NCBI GenBank assembly: GCA_001839685.1
Contig: MLAK01001282.1
Location: forward strand, 62,001 to 126,000
DNA length: 64,000 nt
Reading direction: 5' to 3'
Source: Tritrichomonas foetus
Lineage: Eukaryota > Parabasalia > Tritrichomonadida > Tritrichomonadidae
Shown here: piece after piece, positions 47,701-57,428 of the stretch
Numbering within the stretch: position 1 is the first letter of the stretch
How the letters are laid out: each line of letters starts with the position of its first letter
The notes under the pieces: model-generated
Database searches by the model: none
The model's input: only the letters and a program-made list of their open reading frames with translations
Told to the model about the DNA's origin: nothing
Made by a program: the position numbers and the translations under genes

Positions 47701-48831
47701 ATCTTGCTTACATAACGCTGAAATTAGACGAAGGACTGATTCTAAACCAAGTGTGTCTTTTGCATCGAGATTTTGTCTGTCAATTTCGCATTGCATGAAA
47801 TCAGTTGTGTGTTCTGAGATTGCACTTAGGAAATTTTGGAATTTTAAGATATCTGATGGTGTGTTTTTAATATAATCATAAACATATGAAGCTAATTGTG
47901 GTGATTGAACCATTGAAGTTAGAAAATCAACAAATGATGAGAAAAAGCTAGGAAATCCAAAATCACCAGCTTTTTGTAAAATTTCAGTATCAACAAGCAA
48001 TGATGGAAGTTGTGGGTCATCATAAAGAATATTTACGGTTTTAACAAAATTTAAATAGGTTTGATATTCATTCGTTGGATTTTGAGTTGAAGAGTTCATT
48101 TTTTCTTGATTAATCATATATATGACAACTTCAAGTGACCTGAAAGTTTGATTTTGGGAATTAGTGCATATTACATTAACGATGAAAAGTTTGCCAATCA
48201 CCTCAATGAACGCTTTAAATGCGCGCGATTGGCAAAGTGATTTTTGAACTAAAGCAACATCTGTCAAAAATTGAATTGTTTTATCATCAAAATATTTCTT
48301 GACATTATCGACTGGATAATCTTCTGAGTGGTTGCGTTTTACAATACTTGCAGCAGCAAAAATTACATTGAAAAATTGTTTACATCGTTGCGTATCGGAA
48401 ATCCAATCGTCATCATTTTGTAAAAACGAATCGAGAAATTGCATGTAGTTTCTGGCATCTCCTTGGCTAAGCGAGTCATCCAATAAAAGGAAAAAGCACA
48501 AAAGCTCGCCAACTGCCATTGTTGCATCGAAAAATAATTGTGCGTCTCTTTCGCGCGTGAAATCGAGGAAATCGGGAATTGAGAATAAATCGCAATTATG
48601 GATGACATCTGATTCGGGAATTAAAGCGAGATTTTTTAATCGATCTTTTGCATGAGCACAAGCGTCTTTAAATTTTTTATCATCGAATGATGTTAAATTA
48701 TAGGCCGAAATAAAAAGAGCTTCGTTGTCAAGTGTTACTTTTTTCTTAGTTTGGTCTTTTGCTTGCGCCATTTTGGTCTCGAAAAAAGTGACAGCTTGAG
48801 AACGATCACAAAATAAACGGTCGACACTCAT
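44776..48831 (-). CDS. Giant alpha-solenoid protein, possibly Nup205/Nup188-like
   Basis: 1351 residues of continuous helices with no signal peptide, coiled coil or low-complexity stretch. The N-terminal part ('EALFISAYNLTSFDDKKF', 'FDATMAVGELLCFFLLLDD') vaguely recalls the start of Nup205/Nup192 inner-ring nucleoporins, which are also huge helical solenoids, but the usual length is 1700-2000. HEAT-type karyopherin-like or Mon2/GBF-like scaffolds remain possible. The name is a guess; the alpha-solenoid nature is clear. ATG at 48831; the following gene on the same strand is AP-1 gamma, 209 bp upstream of it. Confidence 0.6.
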   Translation of the reverse strand: MSVDRLFCDRSQAVTFFETKMAQAKDQTKKKVTLDNEALFISAYNLTSFDDKKFKDACAHAKDRLKNLALIPESDVIHNCDLFSIPDFLDFTRERDAQLFFDATMAVGELLCFFLLLDDSLSQGDARNYMQFLDSFLQNDDDWISDTQRCKQFFNVIFAAASIVKRNHSEDYPVDNVKKYFDDKTIQFLTDVALVQKSLCQSRAFKAFIEVIGKLFIVNVICTNSQNQTFRSLEVVIYMINQEKMNSSTQNPTNEYQTYLNFVKTVNILYDDPQLPSLLVDTEILQKAGDFGFPSFFSSFVDFLTSMVQSPQLASYVYDYIKNTPSDILKFQNFLSAISEHTTDFMQCEIDRQNLDAKDTLGLESVLRLISALCKQDPKFVVLLTQSDQYKQYNLVNSLIMYPLSPVPASLKAECFNCLASMKINLWSQLKATKILTEEIIDSHKDGILSDINIVEAQAQYFSIPRALSNLIASMLTIEDATPDNFLIYHRFMNEEILKKLKVWKYLYPDIKWGMLRSICTAWINALSRKNWLDICMPIFRTAISDQSFINELLHLTNEETCPVECLEPTYKFLLLLLQKEKDFLKKALASNDPCAAAVVNQISRDPNAVIKILRCLLSHFKDFQITALKLIEFLATASPSIIQILLTKPSAKAIQICNGVINVNEPEDSLDLNVRCLLLDMLFKLGSNSYFVRHVCGFDQHDPPNSILHSTLDSGIFVLITKKLCEIETHKNYQNFVAKALRVLLLECKQELTIGSTLNLLRSSLHSFFISQLKYLTSHSSSRIAIGCFLQILAREASNSSQTGSLSGITYDSFNYLMTTQTELGESKRSVLILDFIDRVNDDNESKYILKGVNDLTVSYLNSASIIKMMKESSHIWPSTWIQIIFCLLEKLQKHTNSKLTGRIAGTCSIISNAVFIEKRFGEINSTTLKLKKLFTIILNSLIRLVEIDHVQPRISMYGLLNAVLSSLKPSDELKAIFKPVERQILRVALIDSESEIPVLRSATFAAVESLLPYATPGSFHPFLINAISQTEGDWRLFETDSKAAAFCMSAKCRFYSKYITSSTDLSHECRAMLDDGLIIRLSYAPFWNDCALMISSSSSEMKTKTASDILSLFALISTAFNESEDLRIQIRRFFRDYHKVIAASLDHNGHLTIGIIEFYASFSKLLSTIPVVEDLDEVGIWSRIPFIFRRFANEDDWRAALQKDSQDVFKKAKKIISQLLVSLIFVMVKMSEIKNIFTAPLFGEEWRARYIVHKKENMLPLSIITSYLIRLLKDIKENDNRMKSVTSACLVLIWWHIDRWDTSKGVGNIDLGVVRRQASMFAQEPFTKFVGNSNLDNLILRKLIQFSNA

Positions 48832-49040
48832 TTTTTCTCATGATTGGAGCCTTCAATAGAATCTTTCCTAAAATAAGCAAGAGTTTCTCAGAATTAATAA
48901 GAATAAAACCAATAATAAATCATCTTAAATAAACCAAAAAAATGAATGAAAATTAAAATAAAATAATCAGAAAAGGAAGTATAGGATTATATTTTAGATT
49001 ATTTTTAATGTCTTGCAATGTATAATGGCAGAAAATCAAT

Positions 49041-51362
49041 TTAACCAAAGATTGGGTTAATTTTTCCGTTTTCTTTGATCGGTTGGCTCCTGTACATGAA
49101 GGATGTTTGTGTGATCATCATCAATGGGTTATTTCCTCTGTTTTCTAACATCAAAATTTGTTGGATTGGTCGTCCACCGATTGGCTCCAGGACATTCGAT
49201 GACGGCGCGTTTGCAACAATTGCCCATCCATTTGGTACGCCATATTGGATGAGGAACTGTGTAAGAGGAACATTATTAAGATTGAACACAGTTGACCTAA
49301 TGGCAAGTTGCCTTGGGTTCTGTGCATTTCTCTGTAATTCGAAGAAAACTACATAATCTGATGTTCTTAAAGCTTCTACTGATCCTTGAGGTGGTACAAT
49401 ATCTTCTGGTTTTACCGTTGGTTTCTCTGGTTCAGCTGGTTTAGCTGGTGGTTGTTGTGGTTGTGATGTAGCGGGTGCAGCTGGTGAAGGTGCGTCACCA
49501 AAGTCAAGAAGAAGATCTGTATCATCTGCTTCGAGTAAATCCAAACCAGTTGTCTGTTTTGGTTCTGAGGCACCGCCAAGTAAATCAGCACTTTCACCAG
49601 AAGTTGGAGTATTTAATGGTTTGCCTGATTGATCAAGTTCTTCAACTTCAATTGGTGCAAGAATATCTTCACAAAGTGATGTTTTTTCAAGAACACGAAT
49701 CATTTCACCAGCACGTTGTTGGACTTCAAGATTGTTGTTCTTTGCCATAGTTTGGAGAACCATATTTACTGGTTCAACAATGTTAAATCGAACTGCAAGT
49801 TTAGAAATTGCTGTAATTAAGTATCCTTTTGAATCTACGCTTGTTTGTGGCATAGATAAAAGCTTGCTCATTACTTCAATTGAATCACTTGGTTCTTCTT
49901 GGAATTCACCAAGTGCCCAGGCAGCAACTTGGATAAGTGGTTGTGTTTCAATATCACTTTTTAGGGCGTTGTATAATTCAGAAATTGCATGTGGTCGTAA
50001 ATCTGGGTTTTGTGCAATAAGTCGACAGAAAGCAGTGATTACATCATTACCAACATAGCTGCCTGAATCTTTAAGGATTTTCAAAGTGGTATCAAAGTTC
50101 CATGTAACACTTGGTGAGAATCTTTGAACTGAAGCAAAAACTTTTGCAACAAGTTCTGTTCTGAAGTCACCATCAGCGAGTTTCAAGTATGTCATAATTT
50201 CTGGAATAAGTGTTTCAACATTTGTGTCATCAACAAGAGCAGCAACAACATCTAAAGCACGTCTACGAATAGATGGATCGCGGTGATCTAAGCAATGAAC
50301 AACTTGGCTCTTGTAACGTTGTAAAACTAATGAATCCGAAGATGATCTATCAATAATTGTGGAATTATTATAAAGAATTCTTGAGAACATTGAAAGTGCT
50401 GAATAGAGAAGGTTTGGTTGTGGGAATGTGAAAAGACGTCCAACTTGATTGAATGCAAGACTTCTGAGTGACGGTTTCTTGGCAGTTAAACCAATGGTTT
50501 GAACAGCCTGAAGAAGAAGGGAACGTCCGGTGTTACGCTGGACATCAACACTTGTGACAATTGATGAAAGAACATCATCAAGCTCATCTGATGGGAATTT
50601 GATGAATGACAAAATTTGCATAATTTTGATCTGCAAAAATGGATCGTTGAAAATACCAAATGAGAATTCCTGTGTAGCGCGTGTATCGAAAAGTGTCTTG
50701 AGAATCTTGGTGAATGGAATGGCGAATTGTGACCATGGTTCTGCAAGTTGTGGATCAACTTTCAACATCTCAATTGCAACGTTGATGCCGGCTGCAACAA
50801 CGCAGTGATATCCGTGGTTAAGCATTGGGGCGACAATCGGGCGGAACTGTTCGGATATTTCTGGGCATTTTCTGATAATGTGAGCAGCAGCCATTCCGGC
50901 GCACTTTTGGACATGTGGATCGGATGAAGAGGCAAGCCTGATGACGTCGGTCATTAACGATTGACCCATTTCGGCCGAGCAAATATTCGAGATCAAAGTC
51001 AGTGCCATCCTTTGAACAACTGGATTCGAGTGATTGAGATCTTTTTGGACTGATGCGGTGATTAAAACAATACGTTCGTTATTCGCGTCGAACATAAGTG
51101 ATGCAGCAAGATATGCCATGCGCTTGTAGGAAGGACGTTCATGAGTCATAAGATTAATGATTTCCATTTGACCCCAGGCAGTATCATAACCAATCATTGT
51201 TAAGTAAATAATTTTCGACATAATTCTTGGCATCATTCGCTCGTTAGCCTCCTTAATTAATGTACGCATGTTCGCAAGTTCGTTCGTAATAAGAACTCGT
51301 TCTTGTTCGATCGTTGGTGCTGTTATAAGACTCTGAATAAAAGGTTGCGTTCTCGTGGACAT
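49041..51362 (-). CDS. AP1G1: AP-1 complex gamma-adaptin
   Basis: Large subunit of the AP-1 clathrin adaptor that sorts cargo between trans-Golgi and endosomes. 773 residues: adaptin N-terminal trunk (1 to about 560; 'YLTMIGYDTAWGQMEIINLM', 'KDLNHSNPVVQRMAL' and 'GIFNDPFLQIKIMQIL' are typical of gamma), a hinge rich in P, Q and acidic-leucine stretches ('DLLEADDTDLLLDFGD', clathrin-box-like), and a C-terminal gamma-ear domain (about 660-773) ending 'IKENGKINPIFG'. Slightly shorter than animal gamma (about 820), mostly in the hinge. ATG at 51362 with no rival start. Confidence 0.92.
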   Translation of the reverse strand: MSTRTQPFIQSLITAPTIEQERVLITNELANMRTLIKEANERMMPRIMSKIIYLTMIGYDTAWGQMEIINLMTHERPSYKRMAYLAASLMFDANNERIVLITASVQKDLNHSNPVVQRMALTLISNICSAEMGQSLMTDVIRLASSSDPHVQKCAGMAAAHIIRKCPEISEQFRPIVAPMLNHGYHCVVAAGINVAIEMLKVDPQLAEPWSQFAIPFTKILKTLFDTRATQEFSFGIFNDPFLQIKIMQILSFIKFPSDELDDVLSSIVTSVDVQRNTGRSLLLQAVQTIGLTAKKPSLRSLAFNQVGRLFTFPQPNLLYSALSMFSRILYNNSTIIDRSSSDSLVLQRYKSQVVHCLDHRDPSIRRRALDVVAALVDDTNVETLIPEIMTYLKLADGDFRTELVAKVFASVQRFSPSVTWNFDTTLKILKDSGSYVGNDVITAFCRLIAQNPDLRPHAISELYNALKSDIETQPLIQVAAWALGEFQEEPSDSIEVMSKLLSMPQTSVDSKGYLITAISKLAVRFNIVEPVNMVLQTMAKNNNLEVQQRAGEMIRVLEKTSLCEDILAPIEVEELDQSGKPLNTPTSGESADLLGGASEPKQTTGLDLLEADDTDLLLDFGDAPSPAAPATSQPQQPPAKPAEPEKPTVKPEDIVPPQGSVEALRTSDYVVFFELQRNAQNPRQLAIRSTVFNLNNVPLTQFLIQYGVPNGWAIVANAPSSNVLEPIGGRPIQQILMLENRGNNPLMMITQTSFMYRSQPIKENGKINPIFG

Positions 51363-51803
51363 TTTTCCAATAAATTACGAAACCGCTATAACCGAATATA
51401 ACACTTCAATATTTAGATCGATTAAAAATAATGAATTAAAAATGATCGTTAAATTGCTTGATGAAATAAAAAAACACAAAAATCGTTGATGTGATAAAAA
51501 CAGCCATATAAATCAAGCACCATTGTTTCTCTTTTGGGAAAAGAATTAAGAACATCAATCACGAAAAGAGATACATTGTCCTTTTATAAACGATAAACAT
51601 TGGAGATATGAGGAATCCGAGAAAAATAAATGTCACTCAAAATGAAGAAACGATATCATCATCGTCATTATTCAATTTCTTTGAAAATAATTCTGATGAA
51701 TATGTCAAAATCTATCAAATCCATTGAACTTATTTTAAATTCTCAAAAATTCAGATAATTAAATTGTTCAACTTTTTTTCGATATAAAGCTGCGCATTAA
51801 AAT
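51363..51803. other. divergent promoter region, one tiny ORF
   Basis: Between AP-1 gamma and Raptor, transcribed away from each other. A 39-codon ORF on the plus strand (51608-51727, 'MRNPRKINVTQNEETISSSS') is coding-like but too short to judge. No repeats. Confidence 0.4.
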
Positions 51804-53804
51804 ATGTCTGATTTTGCGAATCCCAAAACGAATCGGGAAGCCCCTCGTCGCGTATCACGGAACACAACTTCGATTGCTCGTCCAGCCCGTCCAGTTCTCG
51901 GAAATCAAGCGCCAATTGCCAAAACCAAAACGGTTGTTTCATTTTTATGTCTTTTCGATGGTTTACGAACTCCGTCAATTCGCAGGCTTGTTCGAAAACC
52001 CAGAACGATTTGCAATAATCCTTTACTTACATACGATCCATCATTTTATGCGCCATCTTCAACGAAAGCACTTTCCGATCTTTATATGACTTCAATTAAT
52101 TGTTCATGTGAAATAGCAGTTGATCCATCAGTTCAAACGGTTTTAGAATTACTTCGTAAGCATGCCACATCAATTCCTCCCCATCGGGTTTTACTTCACT
52201 ATTTTGGTCATGGCTGTTATGAGCCAACTGAAAGTAATTTATATTTCTTTTCTGACGATCGGCTTCGATACAAACCATTTAAAATATCCAATTTATTACA
52301 TTCGTGTGCTTGTCCAATTGTTATTGTTCTTGATTGTCCGAAAGCAGCAATCCTATCTAAAATGCTTGCAACTAAACGTGACACATTTGCATTTTTTGCT
52401 TGTGCAGCAAATGAGAAGTTGCCTTCATCAACATCTGCGCCATTAGATATATTTTCTTCTTGTCTTTTCCAACCATTTACTATCGCAATGTGGTACCATC
52501 AACAAAATAATTGTAATATATTTTCTCGAGAGATGAAAGACTCACAGCTTAAAAATATTAAATTTTTAAAAATGTTTTTAAATGCAATTTTAGAATCAAT
52601 TTGTTTTGATTCCCAAGATAGTGCAACTTTTGAAATGTTTACACGAGATCCTGCAATTGGTGTAATGTTTCGTGGGTTCGCTCTTGCTCAACGTGTAATG
52701 ATGATGTATAATTTACACCCATCAACTTTACCCGAATTAAAACCAATGATGACAAATGTTTTATGGAAGTATTGGGATCTTGCAATTGATACATGTGCTA
52801 CTTTACCTGAACAAACAGCAAAAGAAGTAGTTTTTCAACTCTTTCTGAAAACATTTATGACATATCCAAAAATAGGTCATCTTCCTTTATTTTCATTCTT
52901 TATGAAAATCCCTGAAGTTCATGAAGAAAACGCTTATCAACTTTTCACCTTTATGGATTCAGCTCCCGATTTTGCTGAAGCTGCTACACGGACAGACCTT
53001 CCTAAAGCAATAATTAGTGTTGAATTACCATCAGCTGTTTCATTAACAATACTTGCAAAATTGATGGCTATTTCAGGAACTTCTCCTTTCTTATCAACAT
53101 CACCAACTTACTTTGCAGTATCAGATGATCCATCAGTGGTAGCAGCTGGAATGATAGCTTTAACTGTTGCTTCACATCTAAGCTGGCAACCAGCCTTTAA
53201 AAAGCTTGCAGGACTTTGTATTGATCATGCCAATGAATGCGCGCCATTTTCTCTTTTATTATTTGGTACGATTATGGACAAGTCTTCAGGAACTGCATAT
53301 ATTGATGATTTTTCATCAAATATAACTTCTTTACTTGAAGATAGTCGAGACGATATACGCGCTTCTGCTGTTTATGCACTAAGCTGTTCTAAAAATCCAG
53401 TTGTTGTTGAATATTTTAGTAAAATGATTGATGATCGATCACCAGTTGTGCGCTTGCAAGTACTTTATGCACTTTTGATGACATATCAATTAATCAAAGA
53501 TCAAGGTATTTTTGATCTAATTGATAAATTATCGAAAGATTCAAGTACTGACGTACGCAATCACTTTAATATATTAAAACCGAATTTCATGAGAGTGAAA
53601 AGTGGAATGAATTCTAACCAAATTTCTGCGTCAAATCCAATCATTCCACATTTAATTGAATCTTTGAAAGCTGTTAATTTTGAACAAAGATTTGACTCTA
53701 ATGTTTTTAATATTAAATTTCCAAAGATAGAAGGAAAGTCTGCATCAACTTTGGAAAATAAAATGCCGAGAATTGGCGCTTTTTCATTTGGAAAACCTGC
53801 TTAA
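51804..53804 (+). CDS. RPTOR: Raptor/KOG1 homologue, short form
   Basis: Substrate-recruiting subunit of TORC1, the nutrient-sensing kinase complex. The conserved N-terminal caspase-like (RNC) domain is clear: 'HRVLLHYFGHGCYEPT' (127-142, with the histidine-like GHG at 135-137), 'PIVIVLDCPKAA' (171-182, with the D-C pair at 177-178), and 'LDIFSSCLFQPFTIAMWY'. HEAT/ARM repeats follow to about residue 600. At 666 residues it is half the size of animal or yeast Raptor and lacks the C-terminal WD40 propeller; the stop is a plain TAA with no WD-like sequence downstream before the next gene. ATG at 51804. Confidence 0.9.
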   Translation: MSDFANPKTNREAPRRVSRNTTSIARPARPVLGNQAPIAKTKTVVSFLCLFDGLRTPSIRRLVRKPRTICNNPLLTYDPSFYAPSSTKALSDLYMTSINCSCEIAVDPSVQTVLELLRKHATSIPPHRVLLHYFGHGCYEPTESNLYFFSDDRLRYKPFKISNLLHSCACPIVIVLDCPKAAILSKMLATKRDTFAFFACAANEKLPSSTSAPLDIFSSCLFQPFTIAMWYHQQNNCNIFSREMKDSQLKNIKFLKMFLNAILESICFDSQDSATFEMFTRDPAIGVMFRGFALAQRVMMMYNLHPSTLPELKPMMTNVLWKYWDLAIDTCATLPEQTAKEVVFQLFLKTFMTYPKIGHLPLFSFFMKIPEVHEENAYQLFTFMDSAPDFAEAATRTDLPKAIISVELPSAVSLTILAKLMAISGTSPFLSTSPTYFAVSDDPSVVAAGMIALTVASHLSWQPAFKKLAGLCIDHANECAPFSLLLFGTIMDKSSGTAYIDDFSSNITSLLEDSRDDIRASAVYALSCSKNPVVVEYFSKMIDDRSPVVRLQVLYALLMTYQLIKDQGIFDLIDKLSKDSSTDVRNHFNILKPNFMRVKSGMNSNQISASNPIIPHLIESLKAVNFEQRFDSNVFNIKFPKIEGKSASTLENKMPRIGAFSFGKPA

Positions 53805-54153
53805 TTCGAATTAACTAGTTAAATTTTATTTGTTTATTAATTTTGTTTATTAAATAAATGTAACGCAAAAAAATCATTCTTTTTTCTTTTTACGAATTGT
53901 GAATTTTCTATCAAGTTTCAAATCTCATCAAAATGAAAATGTTGGTATAAGAGAATTAGATTGATTTATTTTATATAATATCTAATGAAACATTGAGTGT
54001 CCAATTAAAAAAATATTTATCTTCAAGATTGAAGTAAATTACCTTATTAGAAAAGTTATTTTTGGCTCTGACCAAATATCCAGTTATTTTATTCGGCGAT
54101 ACAGACTTTTTGAGAAAATCGAAAAAAACTCGTTGACAATTATTCCGGAAAAC
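53805..54153. other. intergenic, no gene seen
   Basis: Short AT-rich spacer between two plus-strand genes. Nothing resembling a WD40 continuation of Raptor is present. Confidence 0.6.
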
Positions 54154-55857
54154 ATGAAGCACGTTCCCAACAGGAGCTCCAATCCGCTTCGTGGTTCAGA
54201 CCCGCTCCCTCCTTTGAGGGCACCATCTGAAAAAAAGAAAGATCTGTTCGCAACTCACTCGATGGATTCGCCAAGAGGCATGAGCAAGAATGATCTCGAA
54301 GATGATCCAGTAATCAGAGAAAACATAAAACTTGAAGCCAAAATCAAAAAAATAACAGAAGAAAATCAAGAAATAACAGCTAAATATAATGAAATATCGT
54401 TACAGAATGCAAACCTCACAAGTGAGATGGAAAAAGTCAAAGAAGAGAATAAGAAAAATGTTTTAGAAATTTCAGATCTACAGAAAAAGAACGAATCGTT
54501 AAATCGGGATTTGACAAATCTACGAACAAGGTTAAACAAAATGCCAGCAAATGCTGAACAAACAAAAATTGAAAATGAAAACCTCAGAAAAACTATTGAA
54601 GAATTAAAGAGCGAAATTCGAAAACAGGAGAATTTCATGAAAGAAAGTCGGAGATGTTTACAAACAAAAAAGAATCAATGCCATGAATCTGAAAGAGAAC
54701 GAGACACTTATACAAATAAATACGGCAAATATAAAAAGAGATTTAAAGATCTTGAAGAACAACATAATTCATTAAAACATGAAAATGAGGTTTTAATGGA
54801 AAATGAACGAAATAGAGAAGCTATACTTGAAGCCGCTAAAGCAGAAAAAGATGTAATTATTAATGATCTCACTGATAAATTAAACAACCTAGCAAAAGAA
54901 CATGAAAAATCAAAAGAAGAACTCACTCAGCTCAAAAACAGTGTTGATAACTTGAATGAGCAAGTAACGAAATACCGCCAATTGGTTGAAGGAGGATTAA
55001 AAGGTATTGAAGACACACCTGACAATGTTGAAGAGAGAGATTGGCGAAGAGCTGAAAAGAAAACTAAAGCGGAAGAACTTTTCGAACAATTTAAAGAAAT
55101 GAAATCAAAAGAAAGTGAATTAAATCATCGAATTGAAGAAATTCAAAAAGAAATTGAAATGGAAGAAAATATCGCCAAATTGGAACAAAAAGCAACCCCA
55201 CAAAAAGCTCTTAAACCAGAATCCCAACCACCTCAACAACAAGAACAACCAACTTCAGAAGAAAAGAAAGAAAGTCCAGAAGAAAAGAAAGATAATCCAG
55301 AAGAAAAGAAAGAAGGTGAAGACGAAAAAAAAGAAGGTGAAGAAGAAAAGAAAGAAGGTGAAGAAGAAAAGAAAGATGGTGAAAGTGAAAATAAAGATGG
55401 TGAAGAAGAAAAGAAAGAAGGTGAAGACGAAAAGAAAGATGGTGAAAATGAAAATAAAGAAGAAGAAACAAAGAATGAAGAACCTTTGTCGAAAGTTGAT
55501 CAATTGAAAGGTGATTTGGAAAATGTTAAAACCGAAATTAACAAACTTGTCGCAGAAGAAGAAACGATGAAACAACAAATGATTCAGTTTGGTATTAAGC
55601 CATGTTCATTTGACCATCCTGATGAGCCTTATGCTGAAGAGGAGGATGAAAGCGATTTTACATTTACAGAAATTCGAAATCGTATTTCACGAATGAGAAA
55701 AACTAGAAATGATGCGGTTAATGCAATGGATGTTTACAAAATAGAGAATGTTAAAATTAAAGAAGATTTGGAAGCAGAGAAATCAAGGGCAGCAAAAATT
55801 AAAGCAATCATAGATTCCTTGATTTCGAAGAGAATCATTATGAAAACAACAAAATAA
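54154..55857 (+). CDS. Coiled-coil protein with acidic EKK repeat
   Basis: 567 residues from the ATG at 54154 (a longer frame begins at a TTG and is not used). A short basic/proline N-terminus is followed by long coiled coils (about 50-270 and 310-350), then a low-complexity tract of GEDEKKE/GEEEKKE repeats (about 375-440), then a second coiled-coil/helical end. No motor, kinase or named domain. This layout suits a structural or cytoskeletal/centrosomal scaffold. The repeat tract is encoded by near-identical 18-24 bp units and is likely to vary in length between isolates. Confidence 0.75.
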   Translation: MKHVPNRSSNPLRGSDPLPPLRAPSEKKKDLFATHSMDSPRGMSKNDLEDDPVIRENIKLEAKIKKITEENQEITAKYNEISLQNANLTSEMEKVKEENKKNVLEISDLQKKNESLNRDLTNLRTRLNKMPANAEQTKIENENLRKTIEELKSEIRKQENFMKESRRCLQTKKNQCHESERERDTYTNKYGKYKKRFKDLEEQHNSLKHENEVLMENERNREAILEAAKAEKDVIINDLTDKLNNLAKEHEKSKEELTQLKNSVDNLNEQVTKYRQLVEGGLKGIEDTPDNVEERDWRRAEKKTKAEELFEQFKEMKSKESELNHRIEEIQKEIEMEENIAKLEQKATPQKALKPESQPPQQQEQPTSEEKKESPEEKKDNPEEKKEGEDEKKEGEEEKKEGEEEKKDGESENKDGEEEKKEGEDEKKDGENENKEEETKNEEPLSKVDQLKGDLENVKTEINKLVAEEETMKQQMIQFGIKPCSFDHPDEPYAEEEDESDFTFTEIRNRISRMRKTRNDAVNAMDVYKIENVKIKEDLEAEKSRAAKIKAIIDSLISKRIIMKTTK

Positions 55858-56354
55858 CCTGTCTTAAATTATATTTGATACGATAACTATTTTTAATCTG
55901 ATTATTTTCTTTCCATTCGATGTGATTTGCACTTCATGAAATATTTATGTAAAATACCATTTCGCAAAATTAATCAAAAATAAAATGTTAATGAAATGTG
56001 CATATTAAAATGTGAATCAAATAAGACTTTTGCGTCGAAAGAATCATCAAATTCACTTTCACAAAGCATTTAAAATGAATCAAAAAAGGACAATCATACG
56101 ATATTCTATTTTATAACTTTGAAGATTTTTATGGAAAGATCTAATTGTTTTTGTAAATTTGCAGAAATGGAAATTCAACATTTTCTCAACACTAGAATAA
56201 ATAAAAAATGAGCAAAGAACAAACAAAGAGTTCTACAACAAAATTATAATTAAGGATACAAACAACTTTTAATTACAAATTTATCATAAATACAAAAAAA
56301 TTAAGTGTTTTCAATCATCACGAAAAGAAGAAAATGATGGAAAAATGAATCATC
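55858..56354. other. convergent intergenic spacer, no gene seen
   Basis: About 500 bp of AT-rich DNA between convergent genes. No recognisable feature. Confidence 0.5.
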
Positions 56355-56813
56355 TTAATCACTGCTTGCGCTGGAACTTTCATCAGAATTATTAATTGGC
56401 TGCTGGCTTATAGACATTGGCGGATCAATCGCACCAGACATTAGAATTGATGCAAGCAAGATGCTGGGTTGACCACGAGAAAGAAGTGGAATACGGAAAG
56501 CATTTGGCCCATTCAATGGCAATTTAAATACATGGCATTTGGCCCTTGCTAGCGGCACCATGTCGTTGTTTGTGTCGCCAAAACAGCATAACGTCAAATA
56601 CATGTAGCAAGTCTGTGGATCGGCAACTGAAAACTGCATGCTCAGGGTATAATTAAATGTTGTGTGTGGCGTCATTTTCGCTGCTGCAGTTGATGCGGGA
56701 CTATCAGAACCATCAGTGGAAATAACGCACCAAACTTGATTCCCTTTTTTTCGAATAACAGTTGGAATAATGTCGATTGCATGTACGTATAAAGTCATAG
56801 TAAAATCTGTCAT
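56355..56813 (-). CDS. Small C2-like protein
   Basis: 152 residues made almost wholly of alternating hydrophobic strands, as in a single C2 domain: 'FTMTLYVHAIDIIPTV', 'NQVWCVISTDG', 'TFNYTLSMQFSV', 'TCYMYLTLCCFGD', 'HVFKLPL', followed by a Ser/Asp tail. Several aspartates sit in loop positions, but the five-aspartate calcium site is not obvious. Many trichomonad genes encode stand-alone C2 proteins. An initiator-like TCATTT lies five bases before the ATG. Confidence 0.65.
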   Translation of the reverse strand: MTDFTMTLYVHAIDIIPTVIRKKGNQVWCVISTDGSDSPASTAAAKMTPHTTFNYTLSMQFSVADPQTCYMYLTLCCFGDTNNDMVPLARAKCHVFKLPLNGPNAFRIPLLSRGQPSILLASILMSGAIDPPMSISQQPINNSDESSSASSD

Positions 56814-57428
56814 CAGAAAATGAGATTTTGTAGATTTTATGAATAAACGGTCGCTTCATAAGTAACAAAATTTTCCGATTTTTCTGGAAATTAGACCCAA
56901 AAAGAAAGAAAAATGTCATCTAAACAAAGTTGTATGTCAAACGTGTATTTCTATTCAAAGAGTTGACTTTTTCTGTTTGACTAATTCAAAAATACAGAAA
57001 AAGTTTGTCATATTCATGGAAGCAAACGCCCTATCGGGAAAATAATCTCCAAATTTAAAGTATTTGATTATCATTATATACATGTGTTTATATTATAAAC
57101 TTTATTAAATATTTTTAAAGATTTTCTGTCGGTAGAAGTTGAGAAATGAAATACCATCAATTTTTATTTTTTATAATGTGCCTGACACTCATCAAAAGAA
57201 ATCTATAAATTGTATATTTGAGATTAAAATGATTGAAAGTGTTTTTTAATACATAAGAATCAAATGATTATCAAAATTATTTTTCCAAGCCAGCACAGCA
57301 TTCACTCCATTTGAATTTTCAAGTTTTTTAGTTTTGTGTCTTTGTTTAGCTCATATATAATCTGCATATAATTGTTTTTATTGATCAAAAGCTGAAAGAA
57401 TAAAAATTAACAAAAATCGATTACTGTT
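56814..57428. other. intergenic, no gene seen
   Basis: Spacer between the Rab gene and the small C2-like gene (both minus strand). AT-rich, no repeat or frame of note. Confidence 0.5.
56818..56823 (-). promoter_or_regulatory. Initiator-like element TCATTT
   Basis: Minus-strand TCATTT four bases before the ATG of the small C2-like gene; fits TCA(C/T)T(A/T) and would give a very short leader, as is typical here. Confidence 0.55.

Noticed and set aside
53971..54162. 63-codon minus-strand ORF over the start of the coiled-coil gene
   Set aside because: Starts with GTG and overlaps the promoter and first codons of a better supported gene.
55133..55578. Overlapping Lys-rich (plus) and Phe/Leu-rich (minus) ORFs
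   Set aside because: Frame-shifted and antisense shadows of the EKK repeat in the coiled-coil gene.
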